This document shows positions 7,531 to 16,056 of a stretch of 64,000 bases of DNA, one piece after another (within the stretch, counting starts at the first letter, position 1; every line of letters begins with the position of its first letter). The stretch covers positions 62,001-126,000 of the forward strand of contig NZ_RJUE01000002.1 in assembly GCF_024343735.1 (NCBI RefSeq). Direction: 5' to 3'. Source of the DNA: Lacihabitans sp. CCS-44. Its GTDB lineage: Bacteria > Bacteroidota > Bacteroidia > Cytophagales > Spirosomataceae. The notes beneath the pieces were generated by a model. The model made no database searches. It worked only from the letters and a program-made list of their open reading frames with translations, and was not told where the DNA came from. The position numbers were made by a program, and so were the translations under genes.

Positions 7531-9357
7531 ATGCAAGAAATAAGAAATATCGCCATCATTGCTCACGTTGACCACGGTAAAACTACCCTTGTTGACAAAA
7601 TCATCCACGCATCTAAAATCTTTAGAGAAAATCAAGAGTTTGGAGATTTAATCCTCGACAACAACGACCTTGAGCGTGAAAGAGGTATCACTATCGTATC
7701 GAAAAACGTATCTGTTAGATATAAAGGTATCAAAATCAATATCATCGACACTCCTGGTCACGCCGACTTCGGTGGTGAAGTAGAGCGAGTATTGAAATTG
7801 GCAGATGGTGTTATTTTATTGGTAGATGCTTTTGAGGGACCAATGCCTCAAACACGTTTCGTGTTAGGCAAAGCCTTAGATTTAGGATTGAAGCCGATTG
7901 TAGTTGTAAACAAAGTTGACAAAGAAAACTGTCGTCCTGACGAAGTACATGAAAATGTATTCGACTTGATGTTTAACTTGAACGCAACAGAAGACCAATT
8001 AGATTTTCCTTGCTTATACGGATCATCAAAACAAGGTTGGATGAGTACAGATTGGAAAGTTCAGACGGATTCAATCACTCCACTTTTGGATGCTATCATT
8101 GAATTTATACCAGCCTCTCCGATAAACGAAGGAACGCCTCAGATGCAAATCACTTCATTAGACTATAACTCGTTTGTGGGTAGAATAGCTATCGGTAGAG
8201 TAGCAAGAGGTACCTTGAAAGAAGGCATGCAAGTATCGCTTTGTAAGGCTGATGGTTCTATTAAGAAAATGAGAATCAAAGAATTACAGGTTTTTGAAGG
8301 ATTGGGTAGAGTAAAAACGGACAGTGTAGGTTGTGGTGAAATTTGTGCAATCACAGGTTTGGATGACTTCGAGATTGGCGATACGGTAGCCGATGCAGAA
8401 AATCCAGAGGCATTGACAAGGATTTCGATAGATGAGCCTACCATGAACATGTTGTTTACAATTAACAACTCGCCGTTTTTTGGGAAAGAAGGAAAATTCG
8501 TTACGTCGCGTCACGTAAGAGAGCGTTTGATGAAAGAAACAGAGAAAAACCTTGCACTTAAAGTTAAGCAAGGGGATTCTGAAGATAAATTTATAGTATT
8601 TGGTCGTGGTATTCTTCACTTGTCGGTTTTGATAGAAACTATGCGTCGTGAAGGATATGAGTTCCAAGTTGGTCAGCCACAAGTATTGTACATGGATGGA
8701 CCAAACGGAGAGCGTATGGAGCCAATAGAGACATTGGTTGTGGATGTTCCTGAAGAAACTGCTGGTAAAGTAATTGAGTTGGCTACACAAAGAAAAGGGG
8801 AGCTTTTGATTATGGAACCAAAAGGTGATTTGCAACATTTAGAGTTCAACATTCCTTCAAGAGGTTTGATAGGTTTACGTTCAAATGTATTGACAGCGAC
8901 ACAAGGTGAAGCCATCATGAACCACCGTTTCAAAACTTATGAGCCTTACAAAGGAGTAATTCCTGGCCGTACAAACGGTTCAATGATATCAATGGGTAAT
9001 GGCCCTGCCGTTCCTTACGCTATCGACAAATTGCAAGATAGAGGAGTATTTTTCATCGATCCAGGCGAAGATATCTATATGGGAATGGTAATAGGTGAGC
9101 ACAATCGTCAAAATGACATTGTTGTAAACTTACAAACTGCCAAAAAATTGACGAACATGCGTGCGTCAGGTTCTGATGACAACGTGAAAATTACACCGAA
9201 GTTGAACTTCTCTTTGGAAGAATGTATGGAATACATCCAAAAAGATGAGTACTTAGAAGTAACGCCTAAGTCGTTGAGAATGAGAAAGATTTACCTTGAC
9301 GAAAACGAGCGTAAACGTTCTGAGCGTATGTCAGAAACCAACGCAGCTTTGGTTTAA
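7531..9357 (+). CDS. typA: Ribosome-associated GTPase TypA/BipA
   Basis: This 608-residue translational GTPase has the G1 loop AHVDHGKTTL at 11-20, the G2 region RERGITI, G3 DTPGHADFGGE and G4 NKVDK. EF-G-like domains follow, and the C-terminal domain is typical of BipA (PSRGLIGLRSNVLTATQGEAIM, then GVIPGRTNGSMIS). TypA binds the ribosome in its GTP form and helps 50S assembly and stress or cold adaptation. Length matches the family. There is no clear Shine-Dalgarno sequence before the ATG, as is usual in this phylum. The gene stands alone behind the REP array and ends at the terminator at 9411-9442. Confidence 0.97.
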   Translation: MQEIRNIAIIAHVDHGKTTLVDKIIHASKIFRENQEFGDLILDNNDLERERGITIVSKNVSVRYKGIKINIIDTPGHADFGGEVERVLKLADGVILLVDAFEGPMPQTRFVLGKALDLGLKPIVVVNKVDKENCRPDEVHENVFDLMFNLNATEDQLDFPCLYGSSKQGWMSTDWKVQTDSITPLLDAIIEFIPASPINEGTPQMQITSLDYNSFVGRIAIGRVARGTLKEGMQVSLCKADGSIKKMRIKELQVFEGLGRVKTDSVGCGEICAITGLDDFEIGDTVADAENPEALTRISIDEPTMNMLFTINNSPFFGKEGKFVTSRHVRERLMKETEKNLALKVKQGDSEDKFIVFGRGILHLSVLIETMRREGYEFQVGQPQVLYMDGPNGERMEPIETLVVDVPEETAGKVIELATQRKGELLIMEPKGDLQHLEFNIPSRGLIGLRSNVLTATQGEAIMNHRFKTYEPYKGVIPGRTNGSMISMGNGPAVPYAIDKLQDRGVFFIDPGEDIYMGMVIGEHNRQNDIVVNLQTAKKLTNMRASGSDDNVKITPKLNFSLEECMEYIQKDEYLEVTPKSLRMRKIYLDENERKRSERMSETNAALV

Positions 9358-9410
9358 GATGACAATTTGGTAATTGGTCAATTTGAAAATTAGCTAATTG
9401 AGAGATACTA

Positions 9411-9442
9411 AAAAGCCCTAATGAATACTCATTGGGGCTTTT
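9411..9442. terminator. Intrinsic terminator between typA and the convergent toxin remnant
   Basis: Stem of 14 pairs (AAAAGCCC T AATGA / TCATT G GGGCTTTT, one T-G wobble) with loop ATAC and A/T-rich flanks on both sides. It serves typA and possibly the opposite strand. Confidence 0.85.
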
Positions 9443-9460
9443 ACTTTTTGAGAGGACCTT

Positions 9461-9761
9461 TTATCTGCTTCTTCTCTTCTCTGCTCTGGGATGTCTTTTT
9501 TGATGAACTATCGCTGTAATCACTATTTCACTTAAAGCTTCATCTATGTAAAAATGGATATTGTATGGAAATCTTTCCAAGTGTGCAATCCTTATATTTC
9601 GATATCTAATTGAATGGCCAAAAGGATATCGACGTATTTTTAAAAGTGCCTTTTTAATTTATTCAGAAAACTGCTCTTCCAATCCCTCTTTTTGCTCTTT
9701 ATACCATTTGTCTCGCATCGGATAAATCTAATGAGACCTCATCAAAAAATAAGAATTTCAT
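9461..9761 (-). pseudogene. ParE/RelE-like toxin, disrupted by a frameshift and a stop codon
   Basis: The ATG (9761-9759) overlaps the antitoxin stop codon by one base (TAATG). The frame reads MKFLFFDEVSLDLSDAR and then runs out. One extra base after the AGA codon shifts it, and the next frame continues KWYKEQKEGLEEQFSE, meets an in-frame TAA where Glu is expected, then continues IKKALLKIRRYPFGHSIRYR to a natural end at 9461. Correcting both lesions gives a 99-residue protein of normal ParE length. ParE/RelE family toxins poison gyrase or cleave mRNA on the ribosome. With two independent lesions this copy is almost certainly dead. Confidence 0.75.
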
Positions 9762-9985
9762 TAAATTCTTTTGTTTAATTCATCAAAAAGTTGCTCAATT
9801 GGTTTTAATCTTTCCGCACTTATAGATTGAAGACGTGTGTCAATAAAGTCTTTTTCCCACTTTTGAATATCTTCATCCAGTGTCTCAATATCTGGAAATT
9901 TAGATTGAATCAACTCCCATTCTCTAATCGGAATAAAAACACCAGTTTTTTCACCAGACTCATTTTTTATTTCTTGAATTATCAT
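9761..9985 (-). CDS. Antitoxin of a ParE/RelE-type module (orphaned)
   Basis: The chosen ATG at 9985 gives 74 residues beginning MIIQEIKNESGEKTGVFIPI. An upstream in-frame start at 10009 would add eight residues but lacks support. The opening resembles small Bacteroidota antitoxins of the form 'xxQYIxDExGxKTAVxIPIxEWE', found in front of ParE/RelE toxins. The rest is a charged, probably helical tail that would wrap the toxin. It is intact although the downstream toxin is disrupted. The antitoxin role is inferred from this pairing. Confidence 0.65.
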   Translation of the reverse strand: MIIQEIKNESGEKTGVFIPIREWELIQSKFPDIETLDEDIQKWEKDFIDTRLQSISAERLKPIEQLFDELNKRI

Positions 9986-10116
9986 TTTGATTAAATCTAT
10001 TTTAAGCAAATATAATTAAAACTATAATATTTATGTTTGTAAATTTACATTCAGTATAGTTTCGTTTATTTGAATTGACTCTTTCTTAGTTTATTTTTAC
10101 ATATTTTTTTAAAATT

Positions 10117-10410
10117 ATGCCTCAATATCTCCTAGTTGCCCATGATGGTGACGCCCCAAATGCCCTCGAAAAACGTATGGAAGTTCGTCCGCGACATTTT
10201 GAATATGCCAGACGGATGAAAGCAGAAGGTAAAATCATTATAGGCGGAGCTCAGCTTACTGAGGATGGAAAGATGAAAGGTTCGGCCGTTATACTCAATT
10301 TTGAAGACGAAAATGGTCTCCAAGAATACCTAAACCATGAGCCTTATATTTTAGAAGGCGTTTGGGCGAGTTACACGATAACACCTTTTAGAGTAGCCGA
10401 TTTATCGTGA
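10117..10410 (+). CDS. YciI family protein
   Basis: The 97-residue protein matches the YciI/YCII fold: N-terminal YLLVAHDGDAPNALEKR, the conserved RPRHFEYARRMKAEGKIIIGGAQL, and a C-terminal hydrophobic strand pair. Conserved His and Asp residues of this ferredoxin-like fold are present (His9, Asp10, His27). YciI-like proteins are small dimers, sometimes acting as enzymes or linked to other domains; no specific role can be given. Its stop codon overlaps the ribD ATG (TGATG), so both genes are cotranscribed and probably translationally coupled. Confidence 0.8.
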   Translation: MPQYLLVAHDGDAPNALEKRMEVRPRHFEYARRMKAEGKIIIGGAQLTEDGKMKGSAVILNFEDENGLQEYLNHEPYILEGVWASYTITPFRVADLS

Positions 10411-11453
10411 TGGAACGCCAAAATGTCGACCAAGTTTTTATGGAGAGAGCATTCCATTTGGCCGCTTTGGGTAGAGAATGGGTGAGTCCAAATCCTATGG
10501 TTGGCTGTGTGATTGTGCATGATGGGCTTATCATAGGCGAAGGATTTCATCAAAAATATGGAGAAGCCCATGCAGAGGTAAATGCTGTAAATTCAGTTGT
10601 TAACAAAGAACTCCTGCCTGAATCTACGGTTTATGTAACCCTAGAACCTTGCTCCCATTTTGGAAAAACACCGCCTTGTGCCGATTTATTGATAAAACAT
10701 AAGGTCAAAAAAGTAGTAGTGTGTAACCTCGATCCATTTCCGCAAGTTTCTGGAAATGGTATAAAAAAACTGCAAGATGCTGGAATTGAAGTAGTAACTG
10801 GTGTTTTAGCTACAGAAGGCGAAGAACTCAACAAACGTTTCTTTAAAGCTCAACGAACAGGTTTGCCGTATGTTGTTATAAAATGGGCAGAAACTTCAGA
10901 CGGATTTGTGGCTCAAAAAAACGGAAACCCCTTGGCAATTTCGAATACTACTACCAATATAACTGTACACCGCTGGCGAGCTGAAGAGGCTGGAATTTTG
11001 GTGGGAACCAACACTGTTTTGACCGACAATCCGCAACTCAATGCCCGAAATTGGCCGGAATCCAATAATCCAACGCGAATAATTATAGATAAAAACCTCA
11101 GAATCAATGGTGATTTTAATGTTTTCGACCAAAAGCAAAACACATTAATTTATAATCTTCATAAAAAACAAACGGACGAAAATTTAGAATTTATCCAAAT
11201 AAATTTTGAAGAAGGTTTTCTGAAAAATATGCTTTCTGACCTCAAAAATAGAGGTATAAATAGCATTTTGGTAGAAGGCGGGCCTCAAATTATCCAGTCT
11301 TTTTTTGAAGAACAACTTTACGATGAAATCCGAGTAGTAAAAAGTGACATGGTATTGAAAGAAGGAGTGTCAGCTCCAAAAGTCCCAAGTGGAATACCAT
11401 TGGTCAAAAATTACAGTATCCTCAACGACCAGATTTTTATTTTTACAAGATAA
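10410..11453 (+). CDS. ribD: Bifunctional pyrimidine deaminase/reductase RibD
   Basis: With the ATG at 10410, chosen over a GTG three bases upstream, the product has 347 residues. The N-terminal deaminase domain carries the zinc site His54-Ala-Glu56 and Cys81/Cys90 in PCSHFGKTPPC. The C-terminal reductase domain from about residue 150 shows KWAETSDGF, WRAEEAGILVGTNTVLTDNPQL and LVEGGPQIIQSF. RibD performs the second and third steps of riboflavin synthesis from GTP in the cytoplasm. No other rib genes are nearby, in keeping with scattered rib genes in many Bacteroidota. It is translationally coupled to yciI. Confidence 0.95.
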   Translation: MERQNVDQVFMERAFHLAALGREWVSPNPMVGCVIVHDGLIIGEGFHQKYGEAHAEVNAVNSVVNKELLPESTVYVTLEPCSHFGKTPPCADLLIKHKVKKVVVCNLDPFPQVSGNGIKKLQDAGIEVVTGVLATEGEELNKRFFKAQRTGLPYVVIKWAETSDGFVAQKNGNPLAISNTTTNITVHRWRAEEAGILVGTNTVLTDNPQLNARNWPESNNPTRIIIDKNLRINGDFNVFDQKQNTLIYNLHKKQTDENLEFIQINFEEGFLKNMLSDLKNRGINSILVEGGPQIIQSFFEEQLYDEIRVVKSDMVLKEGVSAPKVPSGIPLVKNYSILNDQIFIFTR

Positions 11454-11531
11454 TTCCAACCATTTTTACGTTATTGGAATCATTCTTGTACCCTTTGAAT
11501 ACATTATTTTGTGTTCTGCCTTTTATAAAAT

Positions 11532-12086
11532 ATGTCAAACGATAAACTTGTAGTGGAGGCCTGCATTCGTGAGGAGCGGGTTGCTCAGCGGCAATTGTAT
11601 GAACAATTTGCTGGGAAGCTCTATGCCGTATCGCTCAGATATATGAAAAGCCGAGATGAAGCCCAAGATGTGTTACAAGACGCATTTATAAAGATATTTA
11701 AAAACTTACATTCTTTCCGATTTGACTGTCCATTGGAAGCTTGGTTGAAGAGAATTGTGATAAATACCGCCTTAAAGGCCATCCAAAAGCGTGGACAAAT
11801 GCCCACGATAGACATCGCAGATTATCACGGAGAATTGGACAAAAGTCCAGAAAATTTGGGTTTAGAAAATCTCAAAATGGAAACATTGTTGGAGCTTATA
11901 AATCAGCTTCCAGAAGGATGTAGGGCAGTTTTTAACTTGTACGCCATAGAAGGTTTTAAACATCAAGAAATAGCTGAGATGTTGAACATTACCGAAGGAA
12001 CTTCAAAATCGCAGTTTTCGAGAGCGAGAATGCTTTTGATAGAAAAAATAGAAAAAGAAAATATTAGACTGGCGAAGGCCAATTAA
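11532..12086 (+). CDS. ECF RNA polymerase sigma factor
   Basis: This 184-residue sigma-70 family protein has region 2 (LYAVSLRYMKSRDEAQDVLQ followed by DAFIKIFKNL) and region 4 (LINQLPEGCRAVFNLYAIEG, then HQEIAEMLNITEGTSKSQFSRAR), and no region 3, so it is an ECF factor. Its gene is followed after 4 bases by a protein with a short cytosolic N-terminal region, one membrane helix and a large outer part. The pair probably forms a sigma/anti-sigma unit responding to the cell envelope. The regulon is unknown. Confidence 0.9.
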   Translation: MSNDKLVVEACIREERVAQRQLYEQFAGKLYAVSLRYMKSRDEAQDVLQDAFIKIFKNLHSFRFDCPLEAWLKRIVINTALKAIQKRGQMPTIDIADYHGELDKSPENLGLENLKMETLLELINQLPEGCRAVFNLYAIEGFKHQEIAEMLNITEGTSKSQFSRARMLLIEKIEKENIRLAKAN

Positions 12087-12090
12087 ATAA

Positions 12091-13563
12091 ATGGAATCAG
12101 AATTTAAAAGTTTCGAAAACCAGTGGAATGAGGCCTTCAAGGACGCCTCGGTACCACCTCCCGATTTTGTTTGGGAAAACATCGAAAAAGAACTTGATAA
12201 AAAGAACAAGAAAAGAATAGCTTTCATTTGGTGGAAAAATCCTGCCCTATTATCAGGCATAGCAGCGGCCTTGGTCTTAGGACTCACGGTACTTTTTGTA
12301 AATAATAGCCAAACCGAAAAATTGTCACAAGTTCTTAATAGTAAAGAACCAATTGTACAAATGGACAAACAAAACACAGGCGAAAAGTCCCGAATTCAGA
12401 ATAAACTACAAGAAACTTCGGAGGATAAAAACAAGTCTTTTGACAGTCCAGAAAAAGCTAACTTAGCGACTTTAACTATTACAAAAAAGCAGAAGTCAAC
12501 TGGTGGGAAATTAAATTTATTTGGAAGAAATAAGAAAATCAGTTCAGCTGCTGCTGGTCAAGGTATTACACAGAAAAATAGTCAAAGTAGTGAAATTGTG
12601 AACCCAGCCAAACCAAAGGTTGTGGAAAATTATTTGGCGGTTAGTGAATTAGAGAAATTTGAGATCAATCAATTGAAGCAAAAAGGTGTCAAATATTTTG
12701 CGAATAGATTTCAACCCTTTCGCTCTCATATAAGTGTCGATTTTGAAGATGCAATAGCAGAAACAAAAACCTCTAAAGATAAAATGTGGTTTGGTGTAAA
12801 TTCGGGTGTTGCTCCTTTTAATCCAAATTTTGAGAATACTGGTTTCACAGGAGAAGCCTTGACTTCGGCCAGAAATGATGCTGCTTTTGTGTCGAAAGGA
12901 ACTGAGTTTGAGATGAGTCCTTCATCGCAAGGAAATATCACGAGTTTATTGCCCAATAGTTTGCCAGAAAGCAGTTTCAGAAATGGAAGAGCCGTGAATT
13001 TTGGTTTTTCATTTGGTAAAAAACTAAAGAAACGATTAGGTTTAGAAAGCGGCCTTAGATATATGCAAGCAAGTGCTTACATGAGTACAAACGTGTATGC
13101 CATAAACGAGAAAACTGGAGCGGTGAATAGCTATTTTCAGTCGAATTACCTGGATTCTAAAAGCAGCAATACCCAAACGGTTCTTTCTGTAAACGCCACC
13201 AACAAGCAGGTGTATAACTATTTTAACGTGCCTGTTCTCTTAAATTATAATATTCCTCTCATTAAAAAACTTGATATAGAGGCTTTAGGTGGAGTAAGTG
13301 GGGATATGTTTATTTTTGGCAATTTTGATGCTCAAAATTCCGAAAACAATAATCTCACTGCCGCAAATTCGACTTTCAATCTGCTGAATATTAGTGGAAT
13401 GGGAGGCTTGAGGCTTAGCTATGATATAAGCAAAAGCTGGGAAGCCAACTTGGGCTCAACTTACCAACAAGCCCTGATTTCGGGTGTGACGAGCGAACAG
13501 AATTTGAGCTTCAAACCGAGAACATTTGGGATAAATTATGGAGTGAGATTTAAGATGAAATAA
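12091..13563 (+). CDS. Putative anti-sigma / outer-membrane beta-barrel fusion protein
   Basis: The 490-residue protein has three parts. Residues 1-50 are charged and include PPPDFVWENIEKELDKKNK, a pattern seen in Bacteroidota proteins encoded behind ECF sigma genes. About residues 55-72 form one hydrophobic helix (SGIAAALVLGLTVLFV). A long Lys/Asn/Ser-rich linker follows. From about residue 230 the sequence is beta-rich (WFGVNSGVAPFNPNF, GLRYMQASAYM, NYFNVPVLLNY, GINYGVRFKMK) like a PorT-type outer-membrane barrel ending in a hydrophobic residue pattern. An inner-membrane helix joined to a barrel-like domain is topologically odd. The anti-sigma role is inferred from position only. Confidence 0.65.
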   Translation: MESEFKSFENQWNEAFKDASVPPPDFVWENIEKELDKKNKKRIAFIWWKNPALLSGIAAALVLGLTVLFVNNSQTEKLSQVLNSKEPIVQMDKQNTGEKSRIQNKLQETSEDKNKSFDSPEKANLATLTITKKQKSTGGKLNLFGRNKKISSAAAGQGITQKNSQSSEIVNPAKPKVVENYLAVSELEKFEINQLKQKGVKYFANRFQPFRSHISVDFEDAIAETKTSKDKMWFGVNSGVAPFNPNFENTGFTGEALTSARNDAAFVSKGTEFEMSPSSQGNITSLLPNSLPESSFRNGRAVNFGFSFGKKLKKRLGLESGLRYMQASAYMSTNVYAINEKTGAVNSYFQSNYLDSKSSNTQTVLSVNATNKQVYNYFNVPVLLNYNIPLIKKLDIEALGGVSGDMFIFGNFDAQNSENNNLTAANSTFNLLNISGMGGLRLSYDISKSWEANLGSTYQQALISGVTSEQNLSFKPRTFGINYGVRFKMK

Positions 13564-13583
13564 GGATGTCTAAGAGATAAACA

Positions 13584-13619
13584 AAAAAGGGCGAGAATTT
13601 CAGAATTCTCGCCCTTTTT
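13584..13619. terminator. Bidirectional intrinsic terminator
   Basis: Near-perfect stem (GGGCGAGAATT / AATTCTCGCCC plus flanking A and T runs) with loop TCAG, placed between the convergent barrel-fusion and DUF4097 genes. Confidence 0.92.
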
Positions 13620-13639
13620 GCATTTATAGAACAGAGCTA

Positions 13640-14659
13640 TTATTCAACATAAATAGTTCCTGATGAAGCTGACATAGTCACTTCTGTTCCACCACCGTTT
13701 ACTTTTCCTTTCACTCTGCCTGAGTCTAAGTTTGATGAAACTTTTGATAGTTTATCGCTTTTAATATGGTTTCCTTTGATGTCTAAATCCATTCCTTCTG
13801 AGAAAGGAATATTTGCATGAATATTACCTGCACTTGTGCTTAGGCTCAACACTTTACCCAATTTTACAATATTAGCATCTATTCCGCCGCCAGAAGTTCT
13901 AGCAATTACATCACCGCTTATCTGATTCAGCTCTATTCTGCCACCAGAAGTAGATACGTCCAAGCTGCCTTTTATTTCTTCCGAGTCAATACCGCCGCCG
14001 CTTGTGTGAGCTTTTATAGTTCCTTTGAGCTGGCTGAGTTCTATTCCACCACCAGAAGTTGACAGGTTGATATTTCCTTTCGAGCTTTTGGCCGAAATTC
14101 CACCACCGCTTGTTCTCATAATGATCATACCATCACACTCTTGCATTTTTATACCACCGCCACTCGTTTTTCCGTCTACTTTTCCTCTAAGTTTCGAAAC
14201 AGTAATTCCACCTCCACTGGTTTTAAAATTCAAGTCTCCTTCAAGGTTGTCCAGTGTTATTCCACCACCAGCTGTACCCAAATTTACATCCACTTTTGAT
14301 GGCGAGTACACCTCAAATCCAATAGAAAGTTTTTGTCTTTTCATTTCAGGGTCTTTTGGTTTTGCAAGACAAACTATTGATCCGTCTTTGTATTCCATTT
14401 CTAGAATGTAGTTTTTTAGTTCTTCCTCAATCTCACTTTTAGAGGCGGTTTTGTTCCAATTGTTGGTATTGATAAAAACCTTTACCTCAGCATCTTTACC
14501 CGCTGTACCGAATACTTTAATGCCACCTCCCGAAGTATTCACTTTAACGCTCTGGATGTTTACTCCTGTAAATTTCTTGGTGGTAAAAGGTTCTTTGGTT
14601 TGTGCCATACAAAAGCTTATGGCCAAGCTGAAGAAAATGATAATGTGATACTTTTTCAT
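13640..14659 (-). CDS. DUF4097 family secreted beta-solenoid protein with TSGGGI repeats
   Basis: The 339-residue protein starts with a signal peptide (MKKYHIIIFFSLAISFCMAQ). Its core is a run of eight 18-residue repeats with T(S/A)GG(G/R)I starting at residues 129, 147, 165, 183, 201, 219, 237 and 255, followed by a degenerate TSAGNI. This regular pattern is typical of DUF4097/DUF4098-type right-handed beta-helices ('adhesin-like' beta-strand repeats). Such proteins are exported; the role is unknown, with envelope-stress or surface functions suggested only by context. It is convergent with the ECF sigma/anti-sigma pair across a shared terminator. Confidence 0.85.
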   Translation of the reverse strand: MKKYHIIIFFSLAISFCMAQTKEPFTTKKFTGVNIQSVKVNTSGGGIKVFGTAGKDAEVKVFINTNNWNKTASKSEIEEELKNYILEMEYKDGSIVCLAKPKDPEMKRQKLSIGFEVYSPSKVDVNLGTAGGGITLDNLEGDLNFKTSGGGITVSKLRGKVDGKTSGGGIKMQECDGMIIMRTSGGGISAKSSKGNINLSTSGGGIELSQLKGTIKAHTSGGGIDSEEIKGSLDVSTSGGRIELNQISGDVIARTSGGGIDANIVKLGKVLSLSTSAGNIHANIPFSEGMDLDIKGNHIKSDKLSKVSSNLDSGRVKGKVNGGGTEVTMSASSGTIYVE

Positions 14660-14753
14660 ATTTATAATTTAGTTTTTCTTGAAAGATGCATTTTTGAGTT
14701 AAAGGTTGCACGGTAATTTTTTTGAAAAATATTTTAGAGAATCATAAATTTTG

Positions 14754-14761
14754 TAGGTTTG
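14754..14761 (+). promoter_or_regulatory. -7 promoter box TAGGTTTG before ilvA
   Basis: Perfect TAnnTTTG match. It overlaps a possible TTG start at 14759. Transcription would begin just downstream of the box, which argues for the ATG at 14795 as the real ilvA start. No good -33 TTG was found. Confidence 0.45.
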
Positions 14762-14794
14762 TCAAATATTTCATCAAACAGACCAACGCCAACT

Positions 14795-16045
14795 ATGAAC
14801 AACGGCATAGAATTAGAAAACATATATGCAGCGGCTTCCAGGCTCAAAAATGTTGCTTTGAAAACCCCTTTGATGTTTAATCAAAATCTCTCGGAAAGAT
14901 ATCAGGCCAATATTTATCTCAAAAGAGAGGATTTGCAAGTAGTGAGGTCATACAAAATAAGAGGAGCATATAATAAAATGGCCTCGATGTCTGCCGAAGA
15001 TTTGGCCAAAGGAGTTGTTTGTGCCAGTGCCGGAAATCATGCCCAAGGAGTTGCTTACGCTTGTCAGAAAATGGGCGTAAAAGGCAATATTTTTATGCCT
15101 ACTACTACGCCAGCTCAAAAAATAAAGCAAGTGAAAATGTTTGGCAAAGAATGGGTAGAAGTGATACTAATAGGCGATACCTATGACGATTCTTTCGATG
15201 CCGCACAAATATATGTAAAAGAAAACGGCGGAATATTTGTGCATCCATTTGATGATATCCAAGTGATGGAAGGACAAGGAACCGTGGGTTTAGAAATATT
15301 TAAAGACGCCGATTTTAAAATTGATTATCTGCTTTTTGCAATCGGAGGTGGTGGCTTGGCAGCTGGTGTAAGTACGGTTTTTAAGAATTTAAGCCCAAAA
15401 ACCAAACTTATTGGTGTAGAACCGCTGGGTTCTCCCACCATGAAAGTTTCGATAGACAATGGTAAAGTAACTCCACTGGAGCATATTGATAAGTTTGTAG
15501 ATGGGGCTGCCGTGAAAAAAGCGGGTGCTTTGACCTATGAAATTGTAAAAGATAAATTGGATAACATCCTTTTGATTCCCGAAGGAAAAGTATGTTCTAC
15601 GATTTTGCAGCTTTACAACGAAGAAGCCATTGTGGCTGAGCCAGCAGGTGCTTTGAGTGTGGCTGCATTGGACACTATTAAAGATAAAATAAAAGGCAAA
15701 AACGTAGTCTGTATCATTGGCGGAGGCAATAATGACATTACACGTACTGAAGAAATAAAAGAACGTTCGTTGCTTTTTGAGGGACTAAAACACTATTTCA
15801 TCATTAAGTTTTTGCAAAGGTCAGGAGCTATGAAGGAATTCTTGGAATTTGTTTTAGGGCCGACTGTCGACATCGTGTTTTTTGAATATTCAAAGAAAAC
15901 TTCAAGAGAAAGAGGGCCTGCCTTGGTGGGAATTGAGTTGTCGAAGAAAGAAGAATTTCCTGCTCTTATCGATCGACTTGAAAAATCTAATGTCCAGTTT
16001 ACCTACATCAACGACAAACCAGATTTGTTTGAATTTTTGATTTGA
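14795..16045 (+). CDS. ilvA: Threonine ammonia-lyase (threonine deaminase)
   Basis: From the ATG at 14795 the product has 416 residues. An upstream TTG at 14759 is rejected because it overlaps a promoter box. The PLP lysine is Lys54 in RSYKIRGAYNK. Phosphate-binding glycines are seen in AIGGGGLAAGV, and SAGNHAQGVAYA is conserved. The last 80 or so residues form a short ACT-like regulatory region (FLQRSGAMKEFLEFVLGPTVDI). The enzyme converts threonine to 2-oxobutyrate and ammonia, the first step of isoleucine synthesis. No ilv or leu genes are adjacent. The short form with one ACT-like domain fits the usual enzyme of this phylum. Confidence 0.93.
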   Translation: MNNGIELENIYAAASRLKNVALKTPLMFNQNLSERYQANIYLKREDLQVVRSYKIRGAYNKMASMSAEDLAKGVVCASAGNHAQGVAYACQKMGVKGNIFMPTTTPAQKIKQVKMFGKEWVEVILIGDTYDDSFDAAQIYVKENGGIFVHPFDDIQVMEGQGTVGLEIFKDADFKIDYLLFAIGGGGLAAGVSTVFKNLSPKTKLIGVEPLGSPTMKVSIDNGKVTPLEHIDKFVDGAAVKKAGALTYEIVKDKLDNILLIPEGKVCSTILQLYNEEAIVAEPAGALSVAALDTIKDKIKGKNVVCIIGGGNNDITRTEEIKERSLLFEGLKHYFIIKFLQRSGAMKEFLEFVLGPTVDIVFFEYSKKTSRERGPALVGIELSKKEEFPALIDRLEKSNVQFTYINDKPDLFEFLI

Positions 16046-16056
16046 GAGAAATGTTT

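Noticed and set aside
14025-14411. Plus-strand open frame rich in Pro-Pro-Pro repeats
   Set aside because: It is antisense to the TSGGGI repeats of the DUF4097 gene, whose signal peptide and family match are clear.
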